Shown here piece by piece: positions 8,315-16,882 of a stretch of 64,000 bases of DNA (the first letter of the stretch is position 1; every line of letters starts with the position of its first letter). Origin of the DNA: Achromobacter insolitus (GTDB lineage Bacteria > Pseudomonadota > Gammaproteobacteria > Burkholderiales > Burkholderiaceae_B). Both the position numbers and the translations under genes were made by a program. The notes beneath the pieces were generated by a model. It did not search any database. It was not told the origin of the DNA and was given only the letters and a program-made list of their open reading frames with translations. Where the stretch lies: the NCBI RefSeq assembly GCF_002209555.1, contig NZ_NJIF01000005.1:246067-310066 (forward strand), in the 5' to 3' direction.

Positions 8315-8355
8315 TTGGCAATTACGATACCGTGCATGGCCGTATTTTGGCAATT
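8315..8355. promoter_or_regulatory. Direct repeats of TTGGCAATT in the LysR/Bug divergent promoter
   Basis: The 9-mer TTGGCAATT occurs twice on the plus strand, at 8315-8323 and 8347-8355, 32 bp apart (about three helical turns). It lies in the 146-bp spacer between the divergent LysR and Bug genes, where a LysR tetramer would be expected to bind. Candidate recognition sites only. Confidence 0.4.
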
Positions 8356-8406
8356 TGGACAAAAATAAACGGCCGGCAATAACAACGACAACCCCAGGAG
8401 ACCTCC

Positions 8407-9396
8407 ATGCCCCCGCTGACCGCGCCCCTACGTTCGACCCGCTACCTGCTGGCCAGCACCGCCTTGGCCGCAGGCGCCTGGACGGCCGCCGCGCCCGCAC
8501 TGGCGGACACCTACCCCAGCAAGCCGGTGACGGTAGTGGTGCCCTTTGCGGCGGGCGGCACCGTGGACAGGGTGGCGCGCCAGGTGCAACAGGCCCTGCA
8601 GGACAAGCTGGGCCAGACGGTGGTGATCGACAACCGCGGCGGCGCTGGAGGCACCATAGGCACGGCACTGGTGGCCAAGGCCGCACCCGACGGCTATACC
8701 GTGGAAATGGTGTTCGATTCCTATGCCACCGAACAGCATATCTATCCCAAGCTGCCCTATGACGCGGCGCGCGACCTCACCGGCGTGTCGTACATGGTGC
8801 GCTCGCCCATGGTGCTGGCGGTAACGGGCAATGGCCCCTATCAGACGCTGGCCGACTACGTCGCGGCCGGCAAGAATGGCAGCGTATCGTACGCGTCCGT
8901 GGGCGCGGGCAGTTCCAATCACCTTGCGGCCGAAATGTTCCACCAGGCAGCGGGCACCAGCGGCATCCATACGCCTTACCGGGGCGGCGGCCCGGCCGTG
9001 TCGGACCTGATGGGCGGCCATGTGGAATCCATCATCGCCAGCCTGCCGCTGGTGCTCCCCCACATCCAGAGCGGCAAACTGCGCGCGCTGGCCGTGACGG
9101 CGCCCAAACGCGTAGCCGCCCTGCCGGACGTGCCCGCCATCGCCGAAAGCTATCCAGGCTTCGAGATCTATTCCTGGGTAGGCATGGTGGCGCCCGCGCA
9201 AACACCGCCAGCGACGCTGGACAAGCTGGCCGACGCCACCATCGCGGCGCTGCGCGACCCGGCCGTCGCCGGCCGCATCACAGAGTCCGGTTTCGAAGTC
9301 GTGGCTGGCGGCCGCGCCGACATGGACAAACTGGTGCGCGCCGAATCCGAACGCTGGGGCCAACTCATCAAGAGCCGCGGAATCGTTGCACAATGA
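8407..9396 (+). CDS. Bug/TctC-family periplasmic solute receptor
   Basis: 329 aa with a signal peptide (hydrophobic 'YLLASTALAAGAWTAAAPALA', cleavage near residue 35) and the full family pattern: 'YPSKPVTVVVPFAAGGTVD', 'IDNRGGAGGTIGTALVAKAAPDGYT' and 'ALPDVPAIAESYPGFE'. CAGGAG precedes the ATG. It binds an organic acid in the periplasm. Its stop overlaps the start of the maleylacetate reductase gene by four bases, so the two are translationally coupled; the ligand is probably an acid or aromatic acid whose breakdown passes through maleylacetate. Confidence 0.93.
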   Translation: MPPLTAPLRSTRYLLASTALAAGAWTAAAPALADTYPSKPVTVVVPFAAGGTVDRVARQVQQALQDKLGQTVVIDNRGGAGGTIGTALVAKAAPDGYTVEMVFDSYATEQHIYPKLPYDAARDLTGVSYMVRSPMVLAVTGNGPYQTLADYVAAGKNGSVSYASVGAGSSNHLAAEMFHQAAGTSGIHTPYRGGGPAVSDLMGGHVESIIASLPLVLPHIQSGKLRALAVTAPKRVAALPDVPAIAESYPGFEIYSWVGMVAPAQTPPATLDKLADATIAALRDPAVAGRITESGFEVVAGGRADMDKLVRAESERWGQLIKSRGIVAQ

Positions 9397-10487
9397 CCGA
9401 CATGCAGACTTCGAACACCATGCAATCCTTCGTCTATGCCAGCCGCGCCCAGCGCGTGGTCTTCGGTCCGGGCAGCCTGGGCGGCCTGGCGGCCGAACTC
9501 GATACGCTGGGACTGCGGCGCGCGCTGGTGCTCTGCACGCCGCCGCAGCGCGCCCAGGCCGAGCGGGTGGCGGCGTTGCTGGGCGGGCCGCGCGTGGCAG
9601 GAATCTTCGACCAGGCCGTCATGCACGTGCCCATCGAGATCGCGCGACAGGCGCAACAGGTGGCACGCGAGCTGGGCGCCGATTGCGCGGTGGCCGTCGG
9701 CGGCGGCTCCACCATCGGGCTGGGCAAGGCCATCGCACTGGATTCCGGGCTGCCCGTGATCGCAGTGCCCACCACCTATGCGGGCTCCGAGATGACGCCG
9801 ATCTACGGCATCACCGAGGCAGGGCTGAAGAAAACCGGCAAAGATGACCGCGTCCTGCCACGCTGCGTGGTTTATGACCCGGAATTGAGCCTGTCCCTGC
9901 CCGTGACATTGAGTGTGACCAGCGGCATCAATGCCATCGCCCACGCGGCCGAAGGGCTGTATGCGCGTGACGGCAACCCGATCATGGACCTGATGGCCCA
10001 GGAAGGCATACGAGCGCTGGCGCGAGCGCTGCCTGCCATCCAGGCCGAGGCGGACGGTGCGCGCCTGCTGCAGGCGCGCAGCGATGCGCTTTACGGCGCC
10101 TGGCTGTGCGGAGCGGTGCTAGGCAGCGTGGGCATGGCGCTGCATCACAAGCTCTGCCACACGCTGGGCGGCAGCTTCAACCTGCCGCATGCCGAAGTCC
10201 ACACCGTGGTGTTGCCGCACGCGCTGGCCTACAACGCCGCAGCCACGCCACAGGCCATGGAACGCATCGCGGCGGCGCTGGGCGCGCCGGCTGCGCCGGC
10301 CGGCGTGTTCGACCTGGCCAATTCGCTGGGAGCACCCACCGCATTGCGCGACATCGGCATGCGCGAACAAGACCTCGACCGCGCCTGCGACATCGCGTTG
10401 CAGACTCCCTACCCCAACCCCCGTCCGCTGGAGCGCGCCGCCCTGCGCGCCTTGCTGCAAAACGCCTACGACGGCGCCCGGCCGTAG
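9393..10487 (+). CDS. Maleylacetate reductase (iron-containing alcohol dehydrogenase fold)
   Basis: 364 aa. This family reduces maleylacetate to 3-oxoadipate with NAD(P)H, the step that links hydroxyquinol and chloroaromatic ring cleavage to the beta-ketoadipate pathway. Visible hallmarks are the nucleotide loop 'GGGSTIGLGKAIAL', 'VPTTYAGSEMTPIYG' and the histidine-rich 'LHHKLCHTLGG...PHAEVHTVVLPH' metal region. The start overlaps the Bug stop (ATGA). No ring-cleavage dioxygenase is in the window, so the upstream pathway must be elsewhere; a 3-oxoadipyl-CoA thiolase-like gene lies at 51.8-53.0 kb. Confidence 0.88.
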   Translation: MTDMQTSNTMQSFVYASRAQRVVFGPGSLGGLAAELDTLGLRRALVLCTPPQRAQAERVAALLGGPRVAGIFDQAVMHVPIEIARQAQQVARELGADCAVAVGGGSTIGLGKAIALDSGLPVIAVPTTYAGSEMTPIYGITEAGLKKTGKDDRVLPRCVVYDPELSLSLPVTLSVTSGINAIAHAAEGLYARDGNPIMDLMAQEGIRALARALPAIQAEADGARLLQARSDALYGAWLCGAVLGSVGMALHHKLCHTLGGSFNLPHAEVHTVVLPHALAYNAAATPQAMERIAAALGAPAAPAGVFDLANSLGAPTALRDIGMREQDLDRACDIALQTPYPNPRPLERAALRALLQNAYDGARP

Positions 10488-10500
10488 GAAGCGGTTCGGG

Positions 10501-11613
10501 CTAGCGCTGGCCGAAGCTGGTTTCGCCGAACAGCGCCTTTTGATCGCGCGGTTGCGAACGCCAGTACTGGCGCGGCGCGCTGACCTGGCCGCCCAACTGC
10601 GCCGCGGCGTGCCAGGGCCAACGCGGGTCGTAAAGCATGCCGCGCGCCAGCGCGACCAGGTCGGCCTGGCCCTTTGCCAGGATGTCCTCGGCCTGCTGCG
10701 CCTCCGTGATCAGGCCCACCGTGATGGTGGGCATGCCCACCTTGCGCTTGATCTCGTCGGCGAACGGCACTGGGTAATTCGGCCCCACGGGAATTTTTTG
10801 CTGGGACGAGACGCCGCCGCTGGAGACGTCGATGAATTCGCAACCGCGCTCTTTCAGCGCTTGCGCCAGCACAAGCGTCTGTTCCAGGTCCCAGCCTCCC
10901 TCGACCCAGTCGGTCGCCGACACGCGCACACCCAGCGCCAGGGACGATGGCGTGGCTTCGCGCAACGCCTGGAAAACTTCGAGCGGAAAGCGCATGCGGT
11001 TCTCCAGCGAACCGCCGTAGGCGTCGTCGCGGCGGTTGGAAAGCGGCGACAGGAACTGGTGCAGCAGATAGCCATGCGCAGCATGCAGTTCGATCGCGTC
11101 GAACCCCAGCCGCACGGCACGCCGGGCGCTGGCAACGAAGGCATCGCGAATACGCGCGAGGCCCGCCGCGTCCAGCGCATGGGGCGCGGGTTCGGACGGA
11201 TTGTGCGGCACCGCCGACGGGGCCCAGCCCTGCCAGCCGCCGGCTGACGGCGGGATCAGTTGCCCGCCATTCCAGGGGGCTTCGCTGGAAGCCTTACGGC
11301 CCGCATGGCCAAGCTGTATGCCCAGCTTGATGGGCGAATAGCGGCGCACTGCGGCCACGACCCGGCCGATGGCCGCCTCGGTGTCGTCGGACCACAGCCC
11401 CAGGTCTCCCGGCGTGATACGCCCTTCTGGCTCCACGGCGGTGGCTTCCACGAACAACAGCGCCGCGCCCGACAAGGCCAGATGTCCCAGGTGGATCATG
11501 TGCCAGTCGGTGGCCAGGCCGTCCTCGGCCGAGTACTCGCACATGGGCGCGATGACGATCCGGTTGGCCAGTTCGAGCTTGCCGATGGACGTGGGGCTGA
11601 AGAGTAGGGACAT
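10501..11613 (-). CDS. NADH:flavin oxidoreductase, YqjM-type old yellow enzyme
   Basis: 370 aa from the ATG at 11613, preceded by GGAG. A TIM-barrel FMN enzyme that reduces activated C=C bonds of enones or related electrophiles with NAD(P)H. The thermophilic-like/YqjM signature is clear: Cys25 in 'IAPMCEYS', the substrate pair His...His in 'ELHAAHGYLLHQFLSP', 'NRRDDAYGGSLENR' and the phosphate-binding 'VGLITEAQQAE..L..G.ADLVALAR'. It converges on the maleylacetate reductase gene with a 13-bp gap, so it is a separate transcript. Physiological substrate not predictable. Confidence 0.92.
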   Translation of the reverse strand: MSLLFSPTSIGKLELANRIVIAPMCEYSAEDGLATDWHMIHLGHLALSGAALLFVEATAVEPEGRITPGDLGLWSDDTEAAIGRVVAAVRRYSPIKLGIQLGHAGRKASSEAPWNGGQLIPPSAGGWQGWAPSAVPHNPSEPAPHALDAAGLARIRDAFVASARRAVRLGFDAIELHAAHGYLLHQFLSPLSNRRDDAYGGSLENRMRFPLEVFQALREATPSSLALGVRVSATDWVEGGWDLEQTLVLAQALKERGCEFIDVSSGGVSSQQKIPVGPNYPVPFADEIKRKVGMPTITVGLITEAQQAEDILAKGQADLVALARGMLYDPRWPWHAAAQLGGQVSAPRQYWRSQPRDQKALFGETSFGQR

Positions 11614-11719
11614 GCTGGGGTCTCCGGGCGTTGGATTCGAAAGCATAGCGCCCCGCCCCGCCCGGCAACCTGAATACCGAAGCCCGGAACGGGGTTAAAT
11701 CGCTGCCCGCAACGCCGCG

Positions 11720-12490
11720 CTACTGCCCTTCGATCACCGAATCCAGGAACTGGCGGGTGCGCGCCTCCTTGGGCTGGGCGAACAGCACCGAGGATTCCGC
11801 GTCCTCGACGATATTGCCCTCGTCGAAGAACAGGGTCCGGTCCGAACTGCGCTCGGCGAACTTCATCTGGTGGGTCACGATGATCATCGTCATGCTGCGC
11901 CGGGCCGACAGGTCGCGCAGGATCTGCAGGATGCCGCCCACCAGCTCCGGGTCCAGCGCCGAGGTCACCTCGTCGAACAGCATGATGTCGGGACACATCG
12001 CCAGCGCGCGCGCAATGCCTACGCGCTGCTTCTGTCCGCCCGAGAGCTGGGCAGGATAGACGTCCAGCTTGTCGCCCAGACCGACCATTTCCAGGTATTC
12101 GACGGCACGTTCACGCGCCTGGCTGCGCGACATGCCCAACACGTGCAACGGCGCTTCCATCGCATTGCCCAGCGCCGTCATGTGCGGGAACAGGTTGAAA
12201 TGCTGGAAGACCATGCCGATCTTGCCGCGCACCTTGCGCAGGTGCTCCGAGTTGGCCCCCGCGCGCCGGCCCTGGGGATCCGTCCACATGGGCACGCCAT
12301 CGATCTCGATATCGCCGCTGGTGGGCTGGTCCAGTGTCATCAGCACGCGCAGCAAGGTTGACTTGCCCGATCCTGACGGGCCGATAACGGCCACGGTCTG
12401 GCCCGCCGGTATCTCCAGGTTTATGCCGCGCAACACCTCCAGTTCGCCGTATTGCTTGCGCAGATTCTTGATGCTTACGCTGGCGCTCAT
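11720..12490 (-). CDS. ehuA: Polar amino-acid ABC transporter ATPase, EhuA-like
   Basis: 256 aa. Complete ATPase: Walker A 'GPSGSGKST', Q-loop 'VFQHFNLFPHM', signature 'LSGGQKQR', Walker B 'IMLFDEVTSALD' and the switch His in 'VTHQM'. The ATG at 12490 overlaps the preceding permease stop by four bases. It powers uptake through the EhuC/EhuD-like permeases. The 'GANSEHLRKVRGKIG' insert between Walker A and the Q-loop is typical of the EhuA branch rather than GlnQ. Last gene of a four-gene operon read leftward. Confidence 0.85.
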   Translation of the reverse strand: MSASVSIKNLRKQYGELEVLRGINLEIPAGQTVAVIGPSGSGKSTLLRVLMTLDQPTSGDIEIDGVPMWTDPQGRRAGANSEHLRKVRGKIGMVFQHFNLFPHMTALGNAMEAPLHVLGMSRSQARERAVEYLEMVGLGDKLDVYPAQLSGGQKQRVGIARALAMCPDIMLFDEVTSALDPELVGGILQILRDLSARRSMTMIIVTHQMKFAERSSDRTLFFDEGNIVEDAESSVLFAQPKEARTRQFLDSVIEGQ

Positions 12491-13158
12491 CGCTTTCCTC
12501 CATATCGTTGCAGGCGGGCCTCCAGGCCGCGCACGCCCCAGGCCGCCACCAGGCTCAGCGCCAGGAACAGCACGCCCACCAGGGTCAGGGGCTCGGTGTA
12601 GCGGAACGTGGCAGAGCCGATCATCTTGCTCTGCTGCAGCAGCTCCACCACGGTAATCGCCGACAGCAGCGGTGTGTCCTTGAACATGGCGACCAGATAG
12701 TTGCCCAGGGCCGGGACCACCGGGGGAATGGCCTGCGGCAACACCACGCCGACCGCGGTGCGCCAGCGCGACATGTTCAGCGCGGTCGCGGCCTCCCATT
12801 GGCCGCGCGGCACCGATTCGATGCCGGCGCGGTAGACCTCGGCGCAATAGGTTGCGTAATGCAGGCCCAGTGCGGTGATGCCGGTCGCCAATGGCGACAT
12901 CCGCACGCCCGTCAATGGCAGCACGTAGAACAGAAAGTACATCTGTACCAGCAAGGGCGTGCTGCGCACGAACTCGATCACAAAGGCCGTGGGCAACGAC
13001 ACCATGCGCAGCCGCGACCGCCGCAGCAAGGCCAGCACCAGGCCCAGCGTGATGGCCACCAGCATGCCCAGCAGCGTGGCCTGGATCGTGATGAGCAGCG
13101 CGGAACCCAGGGTGGGCAGGATCTCCAGGGCGAAGGACCAATCGAATATCGGCTTCAT
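12487..13158 (-). CDS. ehuD: Amino-acid ABC transporter permease, EhuD-like
   Basis: 223 aa HisM/GlnP-type inner-membrane permease with about five membrane helices. The coupling motif contacting the ATPase is present around 'QWEAATALNMSRWRTAVGVVLP' (EAA loop), and 'FVIEFVRSTPLLVQMYFLFY' is the N-terminal family signature. Its start overlaps the EhuC-like gene by four bases and its stop overlaps the ATPase gene by four, so translation is coupled throughout. Confidence 0.87.
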   Translation of the reverse strand: MKPIFDWSFALEILPTLGSALLITIQATLLGMLVAITLGLVLALLRRSRLRMVSLPTAFVIEFVRSTPLLVQMYFLFYVLPLTGVRMSPLATGITALGLHYATYCAEVYRAGIESVPRGQWEAATALNMSRWRTAVGVVLPQAIPPVVPALGNYLVAMFKDTPLLSAITVVELLQQSKMIGSATFRYTEPLTLVGVLFLALSLVAAWGVRGLEARLQRYGGKR

Positions 13159-13808
13159 CGCACTCGCACCTTGCGTTCCAGCAGACGCACACCGGCAGTG
13201 ATCACCAAGGCCACCGCGAAGTACATCAGGAGCATCAGGCTGAAGATCTCGGTCGTGCGCAGGGTCTCGCTGCGCAGCAGTTGCCCGCGGAAGGTCAGGT
13301 CCGTGATGGTAATGAGGGACACCAGGGCCGTGTTCTTCAACAGCTCGATCAAGAGATTGCCGGCCGGGGGCAGCATGGCCGGCACGGCTTGAGGCACCAC
13401 GATGCGGCGCATGATCTGGCCGCGCGTGAGGTTCAGCGCGATACCGGCTTCGCGCTGGCCCGGAGGCACCGCGCGGATCGCGCCGCGCACCACTTCCGCG
13501 CCGTAGGCGCCAGCGTTCAAGGCCAGCACCACGATACCCACCAGCATGGCGGGCAGCTGCACACCGAACAGCGGCAGCACGAAGTAGAACCAGAAAAGCT
13601 GCACCAGGGCCGAGGTGCCGCGGAAGACCTCGACGTAGACCGCCGCGACCCAGCGCAAGGGGCGCAAGGACGACAGGCGTCCAATGCCCGCGGCCAGCGC
13701 CAGCGGCACCGCCAGCACCACCGCGCCAGCCATGATCTGGAGCGTGACTCCCAGCCCCTGCAGCAGCGGCGGCGCCAGTTCGGCGAAATGCTCGGATATC
13801 AGCCGCAT
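13155..13808 (-). CDS. ehuC: Amino-acid ABC transporter permease, EhuC-like
   Basis: 217 aa from the ATG at 13808, with AAGGAGG just upstream; the longer open frame toward 14015 runs antisense-like through ehuB and is not real. Second permease of the system: 'VEVFRGTSALVQLFWFYFVLP' and the EAA loop 'GQREAGIALNLTRGQIMRRIVVPQA' are clear. It starts 10 bp after ehuB and pairs with EhuD as a heterodimeric channel. Confidence 0.87.
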   Translation of the reverse strand: MRLISEHFAELAPPLLQGLGVTLQIMAGAVVLAVPLALAAGIGRLSSLRPLRWVAAVYVEVFRGTSALVQLFWFYFVLPLFGVQLPAMLVGIVVLALNAGAYGAEVVRGAIRAVPPGQREAGIALNLTRGQIMRRIVVPQAVPAMLPPAGNLLIELLKNTALVSLITITDLTFRGQLLRSETLRTTEIFSLMLLMYFAVALVITAGVRLLERKVRVR

Positions 13809-13818
13809 GCGCGCCTCC

Positions 13819-14727
13819 TTACTGGCCCGCGCACAGCTTGGCGGCCGTGACCCCCTTGGGCAGTTCTTGTGGCGTAAAGCCGAAAGGCGCCACCAGCTTC
13901 TGGTGTTCTTCCGTGCCGATGAACTTGGCCAGTTCGGCATTGAAAGCCTCGGCAAAGGCCTTGTCCTCCGTGCGGAAGGCATAGGCGCCATAGCCGCGCA
14001 CGTCGTGGCCGTCAATCACCGGATCCTTGAAAGGATCGGCCTTTTCCAGGCCGCTGGCCGCGCTGGTCTTGCCCATCAGGTCATTGACCGTGAGCGCCGT
14101 GGCCGCGTAAGCGTCGGCGCGCCCGGCCTGCACGCCGGACAGCGCGCTGACCGCGTCGGGAAACACGACGACCTGCGCCGGCGGGACCTTGATCTTGGAG
14201 GCGTACTCGGCTTCGATCGCGCCCACCACGACACCCAGCTTCGCCTCGGGGTTCTTCACCACGTCTTCGTAACTGTGCAGGTTCTTGGGATTGCCCTGCT
14301 TGACCAGGAAGGACTGGCCGACCCCATACGTGGGATCCGAGAATGCCACTTGCTGGCAACGTTCGGGCGTGACGTACATACCCGCCGCGATGACGTCGAA
14401 ACGCTTGGCCTGCAAGCCCGGAATGAGGGAGCCGAATTCAGTGAGAACGCCCTCCACTTCATTGATGCCCATGCGCTTGAGCACCACTCGGGCAATCTCC
14501 ACGGATTCCCCGGTGACTTTGGCCTCTTTGCTGTCCATATAGGCAAAAGGCGCTTCATTGGCGTAGCCGATGCGTATCTTGCCCGCGGCCTTGGCGGCGT
14601 CCAGGGTGGATCCGGCAGCCGGCGCGTTCGCGGCCGGCGCAGCCTTGTCGGATCCGGAGTCGGAACATGCCGCCAACACACCCAGGCTCAAGGCGGCCAG
14701 CAAACGTCTGGATCGGATCAGGCTCAT
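13819..14727 (-). CDS. ehuB: Amino-acid/ectoine-type ABC solute-binding lipoprotein, EhuB-like
   Basis: 302 aa. A lipoprotein signal ends in the lipobox 'LAAC' (Cys21), so the receptor is membrane-tethered. The mature part is a family-3 binding protein ('KIRIGYANEAPFAYMD', 'GMYVTPERCQQVAFSDPTY'), and this wording closely matches ectoine/hydroxyectoine receptors (EhuB). Lead gene of ehuBCDA. No ectoine-degradation (eut/doe) gene is adjacent, so uptake of ectoine as an osmoprotectant, or a different polar amino acid, are both possible. Confidence 0.85.
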   Translation of the reverse strand: MSLIRSRRLLAALSLGVLAACSDSGSDKAAPAANAPAAGSTLDAAKAAGKIRIGYANEAPFAYMDSKEAKVTGESVEIARVVLKRMGINEVEGVLTEFGSLIPGLQAKRFDVIAAGMYVTPERCQQVAFSDPTYGVGQSFLVKQGNPKNLHSYEDVVKNPEAKLGVVVGAIEAEYASKIKVPPAQVVVFPDAVSALSGVQAGRADAYAATALTVNDLMGKTSAASGLEKADPFKDPVIDGHDVRGYGAYAFRTEDKAFAEAFNAELAKFIGTEEHQKLVAPFGFTPQELPKGVTAAKLCAGQ

Positions 14728-14811
14728 GGCAGTTTCTCCTATATTTATTTCGAGGTATATGTGTTCACCAAAAATAATACGCCATTAAATGATTTCGATA
14801 CGAATGATATG

Positions 14812-14842
14812 ACCCAAAAAAAGCAGGCTCAAGCCTGCTTTT
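14812..14842 (-). terminator. Rho-independent terminator after the Liv-type binding-protein gene
   Basis: Stem 14821-14828 with 14833-14840 (AAGCAGGC/GCCTGCTT), loop of four, followed on the minus strand by a run of T (plus-strand A-run 14815-14822). It ends the leftward transcript of the gene at 14905-16059 and separates it from ehuB. The AT-rich 14735-14811 stretch beyond it should hold the ehuB promoter. Confidence 0.8.
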
Positions 14843-14904
14843 CATGCCCCGGCCCCTATGGGGCGTCAGGACAGGTTACAAACAGTAGGGAGATATGTCC
14901 CCGC

Positions 14905-16059
14905 TTATTCCGCGTAGGAAAAGCGGCCATTCTTGACCACGCCCATGACACGGGCGCGTTCATCGAAGCCTTGATGATTGTCCTTGGAAATGTTCAGCAC
15001 ACCATTGGGCACGACCAGGTCACGCGTGTTTTCCAACGCATCCCGCAACGCCACGCGGAACTCCGCCGTACCGGGCTTGGCGCCGGTTTTCAGCGCGCGA
15101 GCCACCGCCGAGTCCAGCAGCACCCAGGCACCGTAGGCGTCACCCGCAAACTGCGTCAACGTGTTGGCGCCGTAACGCGCTTCGTACTTGTCGGCAAAAG
15201 CCACCGCGACCTTCTTTACGGGGTTGTCGTCCGGCAGTTCGCGTGCCACCACGCCAGGGCCCGTCGGGAACAAGGTGCCTTCCACATCCGTGCCGCCGAC
15301 CTGCAGGAATTCCAGGGTCCCGATGCCGTGGGTCTGGTAGATGGCGCCCGTATAGCCGCGTTCCAGCAGCGTCTTCTGCGGCAGGGCGGACGGCGTGCCC
15401 GCGCCGGCGATCAGTACTGCGTCCGGCTTGGCGGCAATGACCTTCAGCACCTGCCCGACCACTGAGGCGTCCGTGCGCTGGAAGCGCTCTTGCGCGACGA
15501 TGGTCAGGTCGGTCCCGGCGGCAGCGGTGAATTCCTTCCACCAGCTGTCCCCGTAGGAATCCGCGAATCCAATGAAGGCCACGTTCTTCAGGCCCTTCTT
15601 CTTCATATCCGCAACCAGCGCGGTGGCCATCAACGAATCGTTCTGCGGCATTTTGAAGGCCCAGGCGCGCTTCGGATCCGACAGCGGCTCGACGATGACG
15701 CTGGACGCGGCCAGCGCAATCATGGGGGTGCCGGTCTCGGCCAGTACATCCAGGCCCGCCAGGGCGGCGGCCGTGGTATTGGGCCCGACAATGGCGTCGA
15801 CCTTGTCTTCCGAGGTCAGCTTGCGCATGTTCTTCACCGCCCGGCTGACGTCGGTGCCGTCGTCCAGCACCACATAGCGCGCGGGCTCACCGCCCAGCGT
15901 GGCGGGCCAAAGACGGATCGCGTTATTGGTCTGGATGCCGATGGCGGCGGCCGGGCCGGTCGTGGACACATCCACGCCGATTACGATTTCGGCCTGGACG
16001 GACAACGCGGGGGCGAGCAGCGCCACGGCGCAGGCATAGCGGACAAGCTTAAGAGACAT
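14905..16059 (-). CDS. Branched-chain amino-acid-type ABC solute-binding protein (orphan)
   Basis: 384 aa from ATG 16059 (an upstream TTG at 16077 is less likely). Signal peptide 'YACAVALLAPALSVQAE' is followed by a family-6 periplasmic binding fold: 'IGVDVSTTGPAAAIG', 'VDAIVGPNTTAAALAGLDVLAETGTPMIALAAS', 'IGFADSYGDSWWKEF'. No permease or ATPase is adjacent, and it is bounded by a terminator, so it must share the liv-type transporter (for example the one at 27.5-32.4 kb) or an unlinked one. Ligand unknown: an amino acid, amide or aromatic acid. Confidence 0.88.
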   Translation of the reverse strand: MSLKLVRYACAVALLAPALSVQAEIVIGVDVSTTGPAAAIGIQTNNAIRLWPATLGGEPARYVVLDDGTDVSRAVKNMRKLTSEDKVDAIVGPNTTAAALAGLDVLAETGTPMIALAASSVIVEPLSDPKRAWAFKMPQNDSLMATALVADMKKKGLKNVAFIGFADSYGDSWWKEFTAAAGTDLTIVAQERFQRTDASVVGQVLKVIAAKPDAVLIAGAGTPSALPQKTLLERGYTGAIYQTHGIGTLEFLQVGGTDVEGTLFPTGPGVVARELPDDNPVKKVAVAFADKYEARYGANTLTQFAGDAYGAWVLLDSAVARALKTGAKPGTAEFRVALRDALENTRDLVVPNGVLNISKDNHQGFDERARVMGVVKNGRFSYAE

Positions 16060-16328
16060 AACAGCGGTTCTCGGCAAAGTTTAAGCAGATGCCCGTATTT
16101 TGCCTCATGGGTGCGAGCCGCTTCGCGACCCACATCAAGAACCCCGCTCGCGACGCGCGGTTACATCGGCTTGCCGTTACGCGCAGTCGCTTTCCGCGCC
16201 GTGAGCCCTGGCCGGCCGTATCATCGTCGATGCCATCCCAGGCATCGCGCCCCGCCCCCGCCGGCGGCTCGCGCCCCTCCACACCGGCCGCGCTCGCGAC
16301 GGGCGCGGCCCTTTCACAGGAGTCACGC
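16060..16328. other. Divergent intergenic spacer, no gene seen
   Basis: 269 bp between the binding-protein gene and the osmC-like gene. It contains an imperfect hairpin around 16108-16133 (GGGTGCGA...TCGCGACCC) and otherwise no convincing ORF or operator. Promoters for both flanking genes should be here but I cannot place them confidently. Confidence 0.5.
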
Positions 16329-16754
16329 ATGAAGAAAACTGCAACCGCCCACTGGTCGGGCGATCTGAAGACCGGCAAAGGCACGATCTCCACGCAGAGC
16401 GGCGCGCTCAAGAGCCAGGCCTACGGCTTCAATACCCGTTTCGGAGATACCCCTGGCACCAACCCCGAGGAACTGCTGGGCGCGGCGCACGCCGGCTGCT
16501 TCACCATGGCCTTGTCCAATATCCTCTCGGAGGCGGGCATGGTCGCGGAAAGCCTGGACACGAAGGCCGAGGTCACGCTGGACAAGGTGGACGACGGCTT
16601 TGCCATCACGGCCGTGCACCTGACCGTCGAGGCCGTCATCCCCGGCGCCAGTGCGCAAGCCTTCGAGGATGCCGCCCGCAAGGCGGAAAAAGGATGCCCC
16701 GTATCCAAGGTGCTGAACGCCAAGATCTCCATGGACGCCAAGCTCAAGTCCTGA
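16329..16754 (+). CDS. OsmC-family organic hydroperoxide peroxidase
   Basis: 141 aa from ATG 16329 with AGGAG upstream. The two redox cysteines expected for OsmC/Ohr thiol peroxidases are present: Cys57 in 'AAHAGCFTMAL' and Cys123 in 'AEKGCPVSKVL'. These enzymes reduce organic hydroperoxides using dithiols. The text ('TPGTNPEELLGAAHAGC') matches the OsmC rather than Ohr branch. Single-gene unit ahead of mntH, which is also linked to oxidative stress through manganese. Confidence 0.92.
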   Translation: MKKTATAHWSGDLKTGKGTISTQSGALKSQAYGFNTRFGDTPGTNPEELLGAAHAGCFTMALSNILSEAGMVAESLDTKAEVTLDKVDDGFAITAVHLTVEAVIPGASAQAFEDAARKAEKGCPVSKVLNAKISMDAKLKS

Positions 16755-16830
16755 TCACGCCCCGGCCCGTGGCCCGTCTGGCAAGGCGGCGCCATTGGGC
16801 CGCCCTATCCCCTGTTTGTCCAAAATCAAT

Positions 16831-16872
16831 TTGACGGGCTCGCCTACCAAGCGGATGATGAGAATCATTCTC
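16831..16872 (+). promoter_or_regulatory. mntH promoter with Fur-type operator
   Basis: GATGATGAGAATCATTCTC at 16854-16872 matches the 19-bp Fur consensus at 16 of 19 positions and contains the perfect 15-bp palindrome TGAGAATCATTCTCA. TTGACG at 16831-16836 is a good -35; the matching -10 position (16854-16859) falls inside the operator. The box ends two bases before the GGAG ribosome-binding site of mntH, so bound Fur (or a Mur-type relative) would block both polymerase and leader. Confidence 0.8.
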
Positions 16873-16882
16873 AGGAGCAAGC

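Noticed and set aside
13809..14015. N-terminal extension of the EhuC-like permease
   Set aside because: It overlaps ehuB in another frame; the start at 13808 has a proper ribosome-binding site and the normal permease N-terminus.
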